A stretch of DNA of 64,000 nucleotides from contig NZ_AP022589.1 in NCBI RefSeq assembly GCF_010731755.1, positions 434,001-498,000 on the forward strand. Direction: 5' to 3'. The notes beneath the pieces were generated by a model. The model saw only the letters and a list, made by a program, of their open reading frames with translations. It did no database searches and was not told the DNA's origin. Shown here piece by piece: positions 9,182 through 16,978 of this stretch. Position 1 is the first letter of the stretch, and each line of letters starts with the position of its first letter. A program made the translations under genes and the position numbers. The stretch comes from Mycolicibacter minnesotensis. Lineage in GTDB: Bacteria > Actinomycetota > Actinomycetes > Mycobacteriales > Mycobacteriaceae.

Positions 9182-9505
9182 CTAGGCGCTTGCCGCGGCG
9201 GCGATTCCGATGTCCAGCCATTCGGCGAGCTGGTGACGCGAACCGACATGCTCGCCATCGATATGGACCCAGCCACGCATGGTCCGCCCGCCCATCTCCA
9301 TGGGTTGGGCCGCGGTGGTGCGCATCAGCTCGTCGGCGCGGGCGACGCCGGCGCGCACCAGCAATCCGCCGGCCATCGCGGCGACCGCGATCTTGCCGGC
9401 GACCATAAAGGCCAGTCCGCCAAACATCGCCTTCTCGAGCACCGGCGGACCATCGGAGGCGAATATTGCCCGCACACGCTGCGCCAACTGCGCGTCGTAG
9501 GCCAC
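9182..9505 (-). CDS. TfoX N-terminal-domain family protein
   Basis: 107 residues starting at a GTG that overlaps the stop of the dehalogenase gene by one base (TAGTG). The sequence AYDAQLAQRVRAIF, then EKAMFGGLAFMVAGKIAV and MGGRTMRGWVHID is the characteristic TfoX_N fold. In gamma-proteobacteria TfoX regulates competence; stand-alone actinobacterial versions have no established role. One-base overlap and shared strand indicate co-translation with the haloalkane dehalogenase. No DNA-binding motif is evident. Function unknown; the coupling to an alpha/beta hydrolase is the best available clue. Confidence 0.82.
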   Translation of the reverse strand: MAYDAQLAQRVRAIFASDGPPVLEKAMFGGLAFMVAGKIAVAAMAGGLLVRAGVARADELMRTTAAQPMEMGGRTMRGWVHIDGEHVGSRHQLAEWLDIGIAAAASA

Positions 9506-10377
9506 TACGCCCCCGGGTGCCAGTCGCGGATCGCCGCCGCGAACCGCTCGGGCGCATCCGAGGGAACGAAATGACCGGCACCGCTGATGATGACGGTCTG
9601 CCGGTTGGTCAACGTCGCTTCCCACTGCCGCAACTCATCGTCCCCGAAGGCGAAGTCGGCATCGCCCCAGACGATCAAGGCCGGACGTTCGGCGATCGCC
9701 GGCAACCCGGCCGCGACGTCGGCGAGAAAGGCCCGGCTCGCGGTGATCTCGCGCGGAAAGACCGCTGCCGCCTCACGCCGCGACGGGCTGTCCAGGGCCT
9801 TTTCGTAGTGGGCCATCTCCGCGCCAGTCGGCTTCGACAGCCGGTGGCCGACGGGAATCATCACCTTGACGAAGAGATTGAACTGCCGGATCAACAGGCG
9901 CCCGACAGGTCCGCCGAAAACGTGGGACATGATCTGCACCAACGGTGCATCGACCGGCCACGCCCACGTGTTGGACAGCACCAGCCGATCAAAGAACTCC
10001 GGGCGCTGTTGCAGCACGGCCAGTCCGATGGGGCCGCCCCAGTCGTGCATCACCAGCGTGGCCCCGCTCAGCGCAAGGGCGTCGACGAAGGCCCCGATCA
10101 CCGCCACGTGTTCGGTGGGCAGGTACCGGTAGCCCGATGCTGCCGTCGACAGTCCGAATCCGGGGTAATCCACTGCGATACAACGAAACTCTGATCGCAG
10201 CTCCTCGATGATCTGGCGGTAGTCGAATGACCAGGTCGGGTTTCCGTGCAGGAAGAGCAGCACCGGACCTGATCCCTCATCGACGTAGTGCACCCGGTTG
10301 CCGCCGAGGTCGAGGAACCGACTCTCGAACGGGAACAAGGCGTCATCGACCCATGCTGGCCTTTCCGTGACCGTCAT
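9505..10377 (-). CDS. Haloalkane dehalogenase-like alpha/beta hydrolase
   Basis: 290 residues. The HGNPTWSF segment (near residue 45) supplies the halide-stabilising Asn typical of haloalkane dehalogenases. The nucleophile elbow is MHDWGGPIG (near residue 110), with Asp followed by the halide-binding Trp. The catalytic acid lies in WGDADFAF and the catalytic His in GAGHFVPSD near the C-terminus. Such enzymes hydrolyse carbon-halogen bonds to alcohol plus halide. The ATG at 10375-10377 was chosen because GGGAG lies six bases upstream; two in-frame ATGs further upstream have no such site. It is divergent from an HxlR gene, with palindromic half-sites between them, and coupled to TfoX downstream. 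Confidence 0.83.
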   Translation of the reverse strand: MTVTERPAWVDDALFPFESRFLDLGGNRVHYVDEGSGPVLLFLHGNPTWSFDYRQIIEELRSEFRCIAVDYPGFGLSTAASGYRYLPTEHVAVIGAFVDALALSGATLVMHDWGGPIGLAVLQQRPEFFDRLVLSNTWAWPVDAPLVQIMSHVFGGPVGRLLIRQFNLFVKVMIPVGHRLSKPTGAEMAHYEKALDSPSRREAAAVFPREITASRAFLADVAAGLPAIAERPALIVWGDADFAFGDDELRQWEATLTNRQTVIISGAGHFVPSDAPERFAAAIRDWHPGA

Positions 10378-10394
10378 ACCCATCTCCCTCATCG

Positions 10395-10415
10395 CTTGAT
10401 ATAGTCAAGTTGACT
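10395..10415. promoter_or_regulatory. HxlR-type operator candidate in divergent promoter
   Basis: Two overlapping inverted repeats occur in this AT-rich gap. CTTGA-n5-TCAAG spans 10395-10409, and AGTCAA-G-TTGACT spans 10403-10415. They lie between the dehalogenase start (10377) and the HxlR start (10432). Placement in a divergent promoter suggests autoregulation plus control of the dehalogenase-TfoX operon. Inferred from symmetry and location. Confidence 0.55.
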
Positions 10416-10431
10416 TTAAATTAGCAAGTAG

Positions 10432-11097
10432 ATGGTGATGAGTCGAGACTACGGTCAGTACTGCGGACTTGCCCGGGCCCTGGATGTGGTGGGTGACCGG
10501 TGGAATCTGTTGATCGTGCGCCAGCTCCTGATGGGCCCCGCGCGCTACCGAGAGCTGCACGACGGGCTGTCCGGAATCGCGACCAACCTACTGACCGACC
10601 GGCTCCGAGATCTCCAATCCGCCGGTGTGGTGCAGCGGCGGCTGTCCGAGGACGGCAAGGCGTCCACCTACGCCCTCACCGACTGGGGTGAGCAACTGCG
10701 CGAGCCCATCTACGCGCTGGTCCGCTGGTCGACCCCGCTGATGATCCGGGGCCCCGGGGGCGACGAATTCCGCGGCGAATGGCTTCGGCTGGCACTGCCC
10801 GCCTTGTTCGCCGGTCGCAGCACTCTTGGCCGGTCGGTGGTGGTCGCAGTGGCGGTGGACGGCGGCACGGTTCAGCTGCAGGGCACCCCGGCCGGAATCG
10901 AGGTCGGTGCGCCGGATGGGAGCGCACTCGACGCGGTTCTCACGGCCGAGGCGCCGTTGGTCCTCGGGCTCGCGGCGGGCGCCTTGTCGCTGGGTGACGT
11001 CACGGCGCTGGTCGAGATCGACGGGGACGAATCGGCGTTGCGCGCGGTCTTCGAGGCGCCTACAGCGCTGCCAGGAATCTCGCGCGGTGCGCCATGA
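10432..11097 (+). CDS. HxlR family winged-helix regulator
   Basis: 221 residues. The N-terminal HxlR domain is clear: YCGLARALDVVGDRWNLLIVRQLLMGPARYRELHDGLSGI then LLTDRLRDLQSAGVV (residues 8-65). A C-terminal extension of about 110 residues (from IRGPGGDEFRGEW) resembles the SCP2-like domain often fused to actinobacterial HxlR proteins. It is divergent from the dehalogenase operon and probably regulates it. Its 3' end overlaps the convergent esterase gene by 38 bases. Only one Cys (CGLA) is near the DNA-binding domain, as in redox- or electrophile-sensing HxlR proteins; whether it senses anything is unknown. Confidence 0.88.
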   Translation: MVMSRDYGQYCGLARALDVVGDRWNLLIVRQLLMGPARYRELHDGLSGIATNLLTDRLRDLQSAGVVQRRLSEDGKASTYALTDWGEQLREPIYALVRWSTPLMIRGPGGDEFRGEWLRLALPALFAGRSTLGRSVVVAVAVDGGTVQLQGTPAGIEVGAPDGSALDAVLTAEAPLVLGLAAGALSLGDVTALVEIDGDESALRAVFEAPTALPGISRGAP

Positions 11098-12007
11098 CGT
11101 GCTGCGCTACCTCGGCATCGGGCGCCAGCAGGTCGAAGGCGTGCGGGCATCCGGGGTACACGTGCAATTCGACGGGGACGCCCGCAGCGATCAGCCGCTG
11201 CGCGAAGGCGACATCCTCCGGCGCGAAGATGTCCAGTCCGCCGACATCGAGGTACGTCGGGGGCAAACCGGCCAGGTCGTCAACTCGGGCCGGCGCGGCG
11301 TATCCGTCGGCGCGATCGTCGCCCAGCAGCGCCGACCAGCCGGTGACATTGTCGTCGTAGCTCCAGGTGAGCAGCGTGGCGCCCGCGGCGCCGGCCTCGC
11401 GGGTACGGTCGTCGAGCATCGGGTAGATCAGCAGCTGAGCTGCGATCGCCGGGCCACCCCGGTCACGGGCCAGCAGCCCCACACCTGCGGCCAGGCCTCC
11501 GCCGGCACTGTCCCCCATCACCGCCAGCCGCGACGCGTCGACGCCCAGCTCATCGGCATGGTCGCAGAGCCAGCACAGCGCCGCATAACAATCCTCCAGT
11601 GGAGTCGGATGCGGGAATTCCGGGGCGACCCGGTAATCCACCACCAGCATCGGAACCCCAGACGCCGCAACGTAACCGCGCACGGCCGCGTCGTAGAGCG
11701 AACCCAGATGTCCCCAGTCCATGATCATGCCGCCGCCGTGCAGATACAGCGCCGCGCTGCCGGGCGCTGCCGCGCCGATTCGCCGGTACCAGCGCAACCC
11801 AAGCGTGCCACCGTCGTAGTTCAGCGAAAACTCTTGTGTCGCTACGCCAGTGATCGGCGGCCACGACGCCAGCACCCGAGTGAACATCCGGGCGGCATTG
11901 CGCCGGCGGGTGGCGACGTCGCCCACCTGCGGCGCCGGTGCGGTGTCGGTAGCGTCGCGCATCGCCAGCAACGCCGCCAGCACCTGCGGATCGGGTGCCC
12001 CAGCCAT
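11060..12007 (-). CDS. HSL-family alpha/beta hydrolase (esterase/lipase)
   Basis: 315 residues. Hormone-sensitive-lipase signatures are all present: the oxyanion motif LYLHGGGMI (near residue 85), DYRVAPEFPHPTPLED (near residue 118), the nucleophile elbow VMGDSAGGG (near residue 155), the Asp region DILDxG-like as YLDVGGLDIFAPED (near residue 245), and the catalytic His in YPGCPHAFD (near residue 280). It follows the ALDH gene with a one-base overlap (TGATG), so the pair is an operon. It is a good candidate to cleave the ester or lactone made by the BVMO, but the substrate is not shown by the sequence. Confidence 0.9.
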   Translation of the reverse strand: MAGAPDPQVLAALLAMRDATDTAPAPQVGDVATRRRNAARMFTRVLASWPPITGVATQEFSLNYDGGTLGLRWYRRIGAAAPGSAALYLHGGGMIMDWGHLGSLYDAAVRGYVAASGVPMLVVDYRVAPEFPHPTPLEDCYAALCWLCDHADELGVDASRLAVMGDSAGGGLAAGVGLLARDRGGPAIAAQLLIYPMLDDRTREAGAAGATLLTWSYDDNVTGWSALLGDDRADGYAAPARVDDLAGLPPTYLDVGGLDIFAPEDVAFAQRLIAAGVPVELHVYPGCPHAFDLLAPDAEVAQHVMAHRARFLAAL

Positions 12008-13476
12008 CAGTGTTGCGCCCCGCGCACCGCGGTGGCCACCACCTTGGTCTCGAGATACTCCTCGAAGCCGGCCAGCCCCATCTCGCGACCTACTCCGGAC
12101 TGCTTGTAGCCCCCGAACGGCACGTCGGCGCAGTACCACGTGCCGCCGTTGACGTTGACGGTGCCCACCCGCAGCCGCGAAGCCAGTCGGGCGGCACGCT
12201 CATCGGAGCCGAACACCGTGGCGGACAGCCCATAGGGTGAGTCGTTGGCGATGCGCAACGCGTCGGCGTCACCGTCATGGGCCAGCACCACCAACACCGG
12301 GCCGAAGATCTCTTCGCGGGCCACCCGCGCCTCATTGGTCAACCCGGCGATCACCGTCGGCTCGATATAGAAGCCCCGGTCCAGGCCGGCCGGTCGGCCA
12401 CCGCCACAGTGAAACCTCCCGCCTTCGTCGATCGCAAGGTCCAGATAGGCCTGCACCCGGTCTCGTTGCTTCGCCGAGATCAGCGGGCCGCAGAGTGTCT
12501 TCGGATCGTTGGGGTCGCCCACGGCGATCCGCGACATGGCAGCAGACACCATGTCGAGTGCGTCGCTATAACTTTCGCGCGGCACCAGCAGCCGTGTGGT
12601 CAGCGCACAGCCCTGCCCGGCGTGCATCGCCACCGTCGACGCGGCCGCGGTGCATGCGGCGGCCAGGTCGGCGTCATCGAGGACCACGAACGCTGATTTG
12701 CCGCCGAGTTCGAGGAAGACCTTCTTGATGGTCTGGGCAGCCGCAGTCATCACGGAGCGGCCGGTGGCCGTGGAACCGGTGAAGGAGACCACGTCCACCC
12801 GGGGGTCCCGCGCGAGCTGGGCGCCGATGCGGTGATCGGATGCGGTCACGATGTTGATCACGCCCGGGGGAAAGTCGGTCTTCTCGGCGATGATCCGGCC
12901 GACTTCGGCTGCGCACCAAGGGGTATCGGGAGCCGGCTTGAGGACGACAGTGTTGCCCGCCGCCAACGCGGGTCCGATCTTGGCGAAGGTCACTTGATGG
13001 GGGAAGTTCCACGGCGTGATCGCCCCGACCACGCCATAGGGTTCACGCATCAGGGTGCGCGCCGTGCTGATACCCAGCGGCGCTGCGACACCCAGGTCGA
13101 CCTGCCAGGGGTAGGTCTTCGCGGTGGACGCGGGAAAACTCAAGTCGTCCACGGGGGTTTGCAGCTGGCCGCGATAGGTCAGCGCACGCGGCGCGCCCAC
13201 CTCGGCGATAGTGATCTCCCGGAGAGTCTCGATCTCGTCGTTGAGCGCCTCGCGCAATTGGTCAAGGCAATGCACCCGCAGCGCGGTATCGCGGCCCCAG
13301 TCCGAGGTGTCGAAGGCCGTTCGGGCGGCGTCCACGGCACGGTCGAGGTCTGCGCTGTCACCGTCTGCGGCCACCCCGATGGGCTCTTCGGTGGCCGGAT
13401 TGATTGTGGGAAAGACTCCCCCGCCGCCGCCGACCAACGCGCCGTCAATCAGCAGTGGGGTCGGCGAGCCGGGCAC
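12007..13476 (-). CDS. NAD(P)-dependent aldehyde dehydrogenase
   Basis: 489 residues, standard ALDH length. Visible motifs: ITPWNFPHQVTFAKIGPALAAG (near residue 150), VSFTGSTATGR in the Rossmann region (near residue 230), the catalytic Glu in FLELGGKSAFVV (near residue 252), and the catalytic Cys in HAGQGCALTTR (near residue 290). EEIFGPVLVVL follows near residue 388. It oxidises an aldehyde to the acid. It is co-transcribed with the HSL esterase downstream and divergent from the LLM oxidoreductase, with a 21-bp palindromic element in the shared promoter that nearly matches the one before the BVMO gene. Confidence 0.93.
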   Translation of the reverse strand: MPGSPTPLLIDGALVGGGGGVFPTINPATEEPIGVAADGDSADLDRAVDAARTAFDTSDWGRDTALRVHCLDQLREALNDEIETLREITIAEVGAPRALTYRGQLQTPVDDLSFPASTAKTYPWQVDLGVAAPLGISTARTLMREPYGVVGAITPWNFPHQVTFAKIGPALAAGNTVVLKPAPDTPWCAAEVGRIIAEKTDFPPGVINIVTASDHRIGAQLARDPRVDVVSFTGSTATGRSVMTAAAQTIKKVFLELGGKSAFVVLDDADLAAACTAAASTVAMHAGQGCALTTRLLVPRESYSDALDMVSAAMSRIAVGDPNDPKTLCGPLISAKQRDRVQAYLDLAIDEGGRFHCGGGRPAGLDRGFYIEPTVIAGLTNEARVAREEIFGPVLVVLAHDGDADALRIANDSPYGLSATVFGSDERAARLASRLRVGTVNVNGGTWYCADVPFGGYKQSGVGREMGLAGFEEYLETKVVATAVRGAQH

Positions 13477-13507
13477 AGCCCTTAGGCTAGCGGCGGCGTG
13501 CCGACGG

Positions 13508-13528
13508 AATCAATCGATTGATCATTTC
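13508..13528. promoter_or_regulatory. Palindromic operator candidate in the ALDH/LLM divergent promoter
   Basis: The site reads AATCAATC, GA, TTGATCAT, T, TC. Within it 13509-13522 is a perfect 14-bp palindrome. It matches 18 of 21 positions of the site at 7918-7938 in front of the BVMO gene. It lies between the ALDH start (13476, minus) and the LLM start (13568, plus), so one bound protein could control both. The recurrence of the site is seen directly; the binding protein is inferred to be one of the TetR proteins at 7937-9159. Confidence 0.65.
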
Positions 13529-13567
13529 GTGCGCTACGGTGACGCGCAGGAGGTGCAGACCGATCCC

Positions 13568-14539
13568 ATGCCACTGTTGAGCGCCCTGCGCCTGAACATG
13601 ACAGGAATCCCCGGCGCCGGCAACACCGAGCGATATCGGGCGGCGTTGGAGATGGCTTCCTACGCCGACGCCAACGGAGTCACCGCGGTGGGCTGCGAAG
13701 AACATCACCTGGCGGCCACCGGCTGGTTGCCCGCACCGCTGCTGGTGGCCGCCGCGGTAGCGGGATGCACCACCAACATCCGCATCAGCATCAACGCCTT
13801 GCTGGTTCCGCTGTATGACCCGGTGCGCCTGGCCGAAGACATCGCAGTACTCGATCACCTGTCCGCGGGGCGGGTCAGCTACGTGGCGGGCATCGGCTAC
13901 CGCGAGCAGGAATACCACGCTCTCGGCAAGGACTTCCGGCGTCGTGGCCGGCTGATGGACGACTGCCTGGACGTTCTGCTCAAATCCTGGCGCGACGAAC
14001 CGTTCGAGCACCACGGGCGATTGATCGACGTGACACCCAAGCCCCACACCAAACCGCATCCGATGTTGTTCATCGGGGGGATGTCCGCCGCGGCCGCCCG
14101 CCGCGCGGCCCGGTTCGGATTGCCCTTCTCGCCACCGATGCCGATGCCCGAAGTCGAAGCCGTGTACCGGGAGGAGCTGGCACGCAGCGCCAAACAGGGA
14201 TTTGTGTTCAGTCCGGAGAACGGCAACACCGTGACCCACCTGACCACCGACCCAGAGGCTGCGTGGGCGCGCTGCGGTGACCATTTCCTTTACGAGGCAG
14301 CCGAATACAGTTCCTGGGCAGTGCCGCAGGTACCGCGCCCCAACGAGAGTCCGGTCGCAACGATCGATGAGCTGCGCGCGTCCGCGAAGGTCGAGGTACT
14401 CACCCCTGACGAGCTCATCGCGCAGTGCCGTTCCGGCCGCACCGGGGTGACCCTGCACCCGTTGATCGGTGGACTACCGCTGGACGAGGGCTGGGAAAGC
14501 TTGCGCCTGCTGGCCGAACAGGTGCTGCCCGCCCTGTAA
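13568..14539 (+). CDS. LLM class flavin-dependent oxidoreductase (luciferase-like, probably F420-linked)
   Basis: 323 residues of the bacterial luciferase-like TIM-barrel family. Recognisable segments are ADANGVTAVGCEEHHLA (near residue 33), INALLVPLYDPVRLAEDIAVLDHLSAGR (near residue 78) and VAGIGYREQEYHALGKDF (near residue 108). In mycobacteria most such proteins use F420 or FMN. The ATG at 13568 was chosen; AGGAGG lies about 14 bases upstream, rather far, and a GTG at 13553 is the alternative. It shares its promoter with the ALDH-esterase operon and hence the palindromic element. Substrate unknown; a monooxygenase or dehydrogenase step in the same catabolic route is plausible. Confidence 0.85.
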   Translation: MPLLSALRLNMTGIPGAGNTERYRAALEMASYADANGVTAVGCEEHHLAATGWLPAPLLVAAAVAGCTTNIRISINALLVPLYDPVRLAEDIAVLDHLSAGRVSYVAGIGYREQEYHALGKDFRRRGRLMDDCLDVLLKSWRDEPFEHHGRLIDVTPKPHTKPHPMLFIGGMSAAAARRAARFGLPFSPPMPMPEVEAVYREELARSAKQGFVFSPENGNTVTHLTTDPEAAWARCGDHFLYEAAEYSSWAVPQVPRPNESPVATIDELRASAKVEVLTPDELIAQCRSGRTGVTLHPLIGGLPLDEGWESLRLLAEQVLPAL

Positions 14540-14570
14540 CTGGGGCGACTCCACGGCGTGCTCGGATAGC

Positions 14571-15416
14571 ATGGTCGCGATGGACCGTTCCGGCCAACCC
14601 AAGATCGACGCCCGTGCGCTCAACGGAGTGTCGGAAACCGCGCTGATGACTCTCTACGGTCGGGCACACCAAGCGGCGCTCCCCGACGCCATCCTCGACG
14701 ATCTGGAGGCGGTTCGACTCGTCGAGTCCATCGCGTTCGACTTCGACAAGTTCGGTCGCCGTGGCCAGGAGATGGCACTGCGGTCGCTGGCCGTCGACGA
14801 CTGCGCCAAGGCCTACCTCCAGGACCACCGGAACGCGACGGTTGTCGCGCTTGCCGAGGGCTTCCAAACCAGTTTCTGGCGCCTCAACAGTGCATTGCCC
14901 GATGCGGGTTTCTCCTGGGTGTCAGTCGACTTGGAGCCGGTGATGCGGCTTCGGGAAAAGCTGCTGCCGTCTTCACCACGCATCACCAATCTCGCGCAGT
15001 CGGCGTTGGACTACAGCTGGATGGACCGGATCGACACGCGCGCCGGTGTTTTCATCACCGCCGAGGGTCTGCTGATGTACCTGCAGCCACACGAGGCCCT
15101 GGATCTCATCGCCGCGTGTGCCGAGAGATTTCCCGGCGGCCAGATGTTCTTCGATCTCCCGCCCACCCTGGTCAAGAGGCTGGCTCCGCGCGGGATGCGT
15201 TCGTCCAAGCATTATCGCGTGCCGCCGATGCCGTTCAGCCTGTCGATGCGCCAGCTTGCCCGGCTGCCGCAGACGGTGCCCGGTATCACCGCCGTGCACG
15301 ACGTGCCGATGCCCAAGGGGCGTGGCCTGTTCTTCGGAACCCTGTTTCCCGCCGTCTGGCGGTGGGGTCCCACCAGGAACCTGCGGGGTGCCTACACGCT
15401 CCTGGAGTTCGGCTGA
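14571..15416 (+). CDS. Class I SAM methyltransferase, LCMT/TcmP type
   Basis: 281 residues. The pattern DFDKFGRRGQEMALRSLAVDD near the start, VVALAEGFQTSFWRL (motif I region, near residue 90) and VFITAEGLLMYLQPHEALDLI (near residue 165) is typical of the leucine-carboxyl-methyltransferase-like family (PF04072), including TcmP-type O-methyltransferases. Mycobacteria carry many paralogues with unknown substrates. The start could be ATG 14571 or ATG 14580; neither has a clear Shine-Dalgarno. It follows the LLM gene after 31 bases and converges with the PPOX gene. A link to the catabolic genes is not evident. Confidence 0.82.
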   Translation: MVAMDRSGQPKIDARALNGVSETALMTLYGRAHQAALPDAILDDLEAVRLVESIAFDFDKFGRRGQEMALRSLAVDDCAKAYLQDHRNATVVALAEGFQTSFWRLNSALPDAGFSWVSVDLEPVMRLREKLLPSSPRITNLAQSALDYSWMDRIDTRAGVFITAEGLLMYLQPHEALDLIAACAERFPGGQMFFDLPPTLVKRLAPRGMRSSKHYRVPPMPFSLSMRQLARLPQTVPGITAVHDVPMPKGRGLFFGTLFPAVWRWGPTRNLRGAYTLLEFG

Positions 15417-15431
15417 GAGCCCAAACCGGGA

Positions 15432-15830
15432 TCAGCTAGTGGCAGGGACGGCAGTGATCTCCAAGCCGACGTGCACCTTGTCGATTCCGCCGCGCACGAG
15501 CGAGTGCGGAACAAACCACCACGCGTGCCACCAGAACCGCTTGACCACAGCGTCGTAGACCCGGCGGGTCTCGCTCTTAGGCAGCACGCGAGCAACCCCC
15601 TCCACCGGTTCGCCTTTGGGCTTGCCCAGTACCCCGCACTTTTGAATGGTCACCCGCGGGGTGTTGTTGATCCGCTTGGTTTTCCATGACCCGTCATCGG
15701 TGATGACCAGGAGCCGGCCCTCGACCGGGACGCCCCACACCGGAGTCGGCTTGGGTTTGCCGTCCTTGGTGAAGGTGGTCAGCAGCAGGTATTTTTCCCG
15801 GTACACATCGGAGAAAGCCGGTGTCGTCAT
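15432..15830 (-). CDS. PPOX-class split-barrel oxidoreductase (F420- or FMN-binding)
   Basis: 132 residues. The opening YREKYLLLTTFTKDGKPKPTPVW is the first strand pair of the pyridoxamine-5'-phosphate-oxidase-like split barrel, followed by GSWKTKRINNTPRVTI, typical of small mycobacterial PPOX-class F420-dependent proteins. The protein would bind a deazaflavin or flavin as a dimer in the cytosol. Its ATG overlaps the stop of the FAD oxidoreductase gene by four bases (ATGA), so the two are translationally coupled. Substrate unknown. Confidence 0.85.
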   Translation of the reverse strand: MTTPAFSDVYREKYLLLTTFTKDGKPKPTPVWGVPVEGRLLVITDDGSWKTKRINNTPRVTIQKCGVLGKPKGEPVEGVARVLPKSETRRVYDAVVKRFWWHAWWFVPHSLVRGGIDKVHVGLEITAVPATS

Positions 15831-16975
15831 GACTCGATTGTTGCAGCATCGAGCGGATCGTTGGGCCGTACGCCCCGGTAGATGCCCCGCCGGACGATCC
15901 AGGGATAGAGCACTCGGTCGATCGACCAGGCCGGGAACCGGAATGCCCGTCCCGACGGCGCGAACACCTCCAGCCCCTCGGGCTGAGCCCCGAGGACCGA
16001 CCCCCAGCGTCGGGTGGCCGGCCGGTAATCGCGCAGCGGTCGGCCGGTGAAGGTGGCACGAACGTTGCGAGCCAACAGGCCGTCAGCACGGTTGCGGGCC
16101 GAGCTGCGCAACGGGTCTGTCGCCGCAACGTCACCGATGGCGAACACGTCCCGATGTCCCGGGACCCGCAGGTCGGGCATCACTCGGACGAAGCCGCCGT
16201 CGTCGAGCAGCTCGGCAGGCAGCCATCCGGTGTTCGGCCGTACCTTTCCGATCGCCCACACCACGGCGTCCGCCGTCGCGGGATCCTGACCGGTGCTCCA
16301 GTGCACCGGGTCATCGCCGATGTGGTCGCATTCGAAATCTGCGGGCACCACGGCGCGGTGCCCGGCGTGCAGCACGACTCCGGCGCCGGCCAACCTGCGC
16401 TCGATGGTGTTCCAGACCCGCGGGTGGTGCTCACGCAGCGGGCGTTGGCCCGGGTAGTAGAGGTCTACCCGGGTACCCGGCCAGGTACGCGCAATGTTGG
16501 CCGCGCTGCTGACGGCCGCGGCGCCACCGCCCACAACGGCCACCGTCTTCGCCCCGGCCAGGCGGCGGTGATCCGCGGCCAGCTCCTGGGCGATGTCGCC
16601 GGCGGACTGCAGTGTGGGCCGGCGCCAGAAACCGTTGCTGACCCCGGTGGCGATGATCAGCGCATCGTAGGGCTCGGTGCGAGTGGAACCCTCGGCGGTG
16701 GCGACAGTCAGCACTCTGGCGTCGAGATCGACGCCGGACACCGCACCGTGCACGGTGCGCACCGCATCCAGGCGAGGCAGTCGGTCGAACGGCAGCCAGT
16801 AGTCGCGCGCCCATTCGCGCGGGCGGGACAGCCGCAGCCCCAACTCTTGCCCACTGACCAGTGCGGGCTTCACCGATATTCCGACGACATCGGCATGTTT
16901 GGCCAGCCGGATCGCGGTGAGAATTCCGCTGTCACCCAGCCCTGCTATGACCACCCGTGGTCGCGTCATCGGCAC
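15827..16975 (-). CDS. FAD/NAD(P)-dependent pyridine nucleotide-disulfide-type oxidoreductase
   Basis: 382 residues. An N-terminal FAD motif, VVIAGLGDSGILTAIRL (residues 8-24), a central NAD(P)H motif, VAVVGGGAAAVSSAANI (near residue 145), and the C-terminal FAD contact RDVFAIGDVAATDPLR (near residue 285) define the NDH-2/AIF-like family. There is no CxxC redox pair, so it is not a disulfide reductase. It lies four bases after the Rv3034c-like gene and overlaps the PPOX gene, forming a three-gene run on the minus strand. A quinone or flavoprotein electron-transfer role is possible; the substrate is unknown. Confidence 0.83.
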   Translation of the reverse strand: MPMTRPRVVIAGLGDSGILTAIRLAKHADVVGISVKPALVSGQELGLRLSRPREWARDYWLPFDRLPRLDAVRTVHGAVSGVDLDARVLTVATAEGSTRTEPYDALIIATGVSNGFWRRPTLQSAGDIAQELAADHRRLAGAKTVAVVGGGAAAVSSAANIARTWPGTRVDLYYPGQRPLREHHPRVWNTIERRLAGAGVVLHAGHRAVVPADFECDHIGDDPVHWSTGQDPATADAVVWAIGKVRPNTGWLPAELLDDGGFVRVMPDLRVPGHRDVFAIGDVAATDPLRSSARNRADGLLARNVRATFTGRPLRDYRPATRRWGSVLGAQPEGLEVFAPSGRAFRFPAWSIDRVLYPWIVRRGIYRGVRPNDPLDAATIES

Positions 16976-16978
16976 GAC

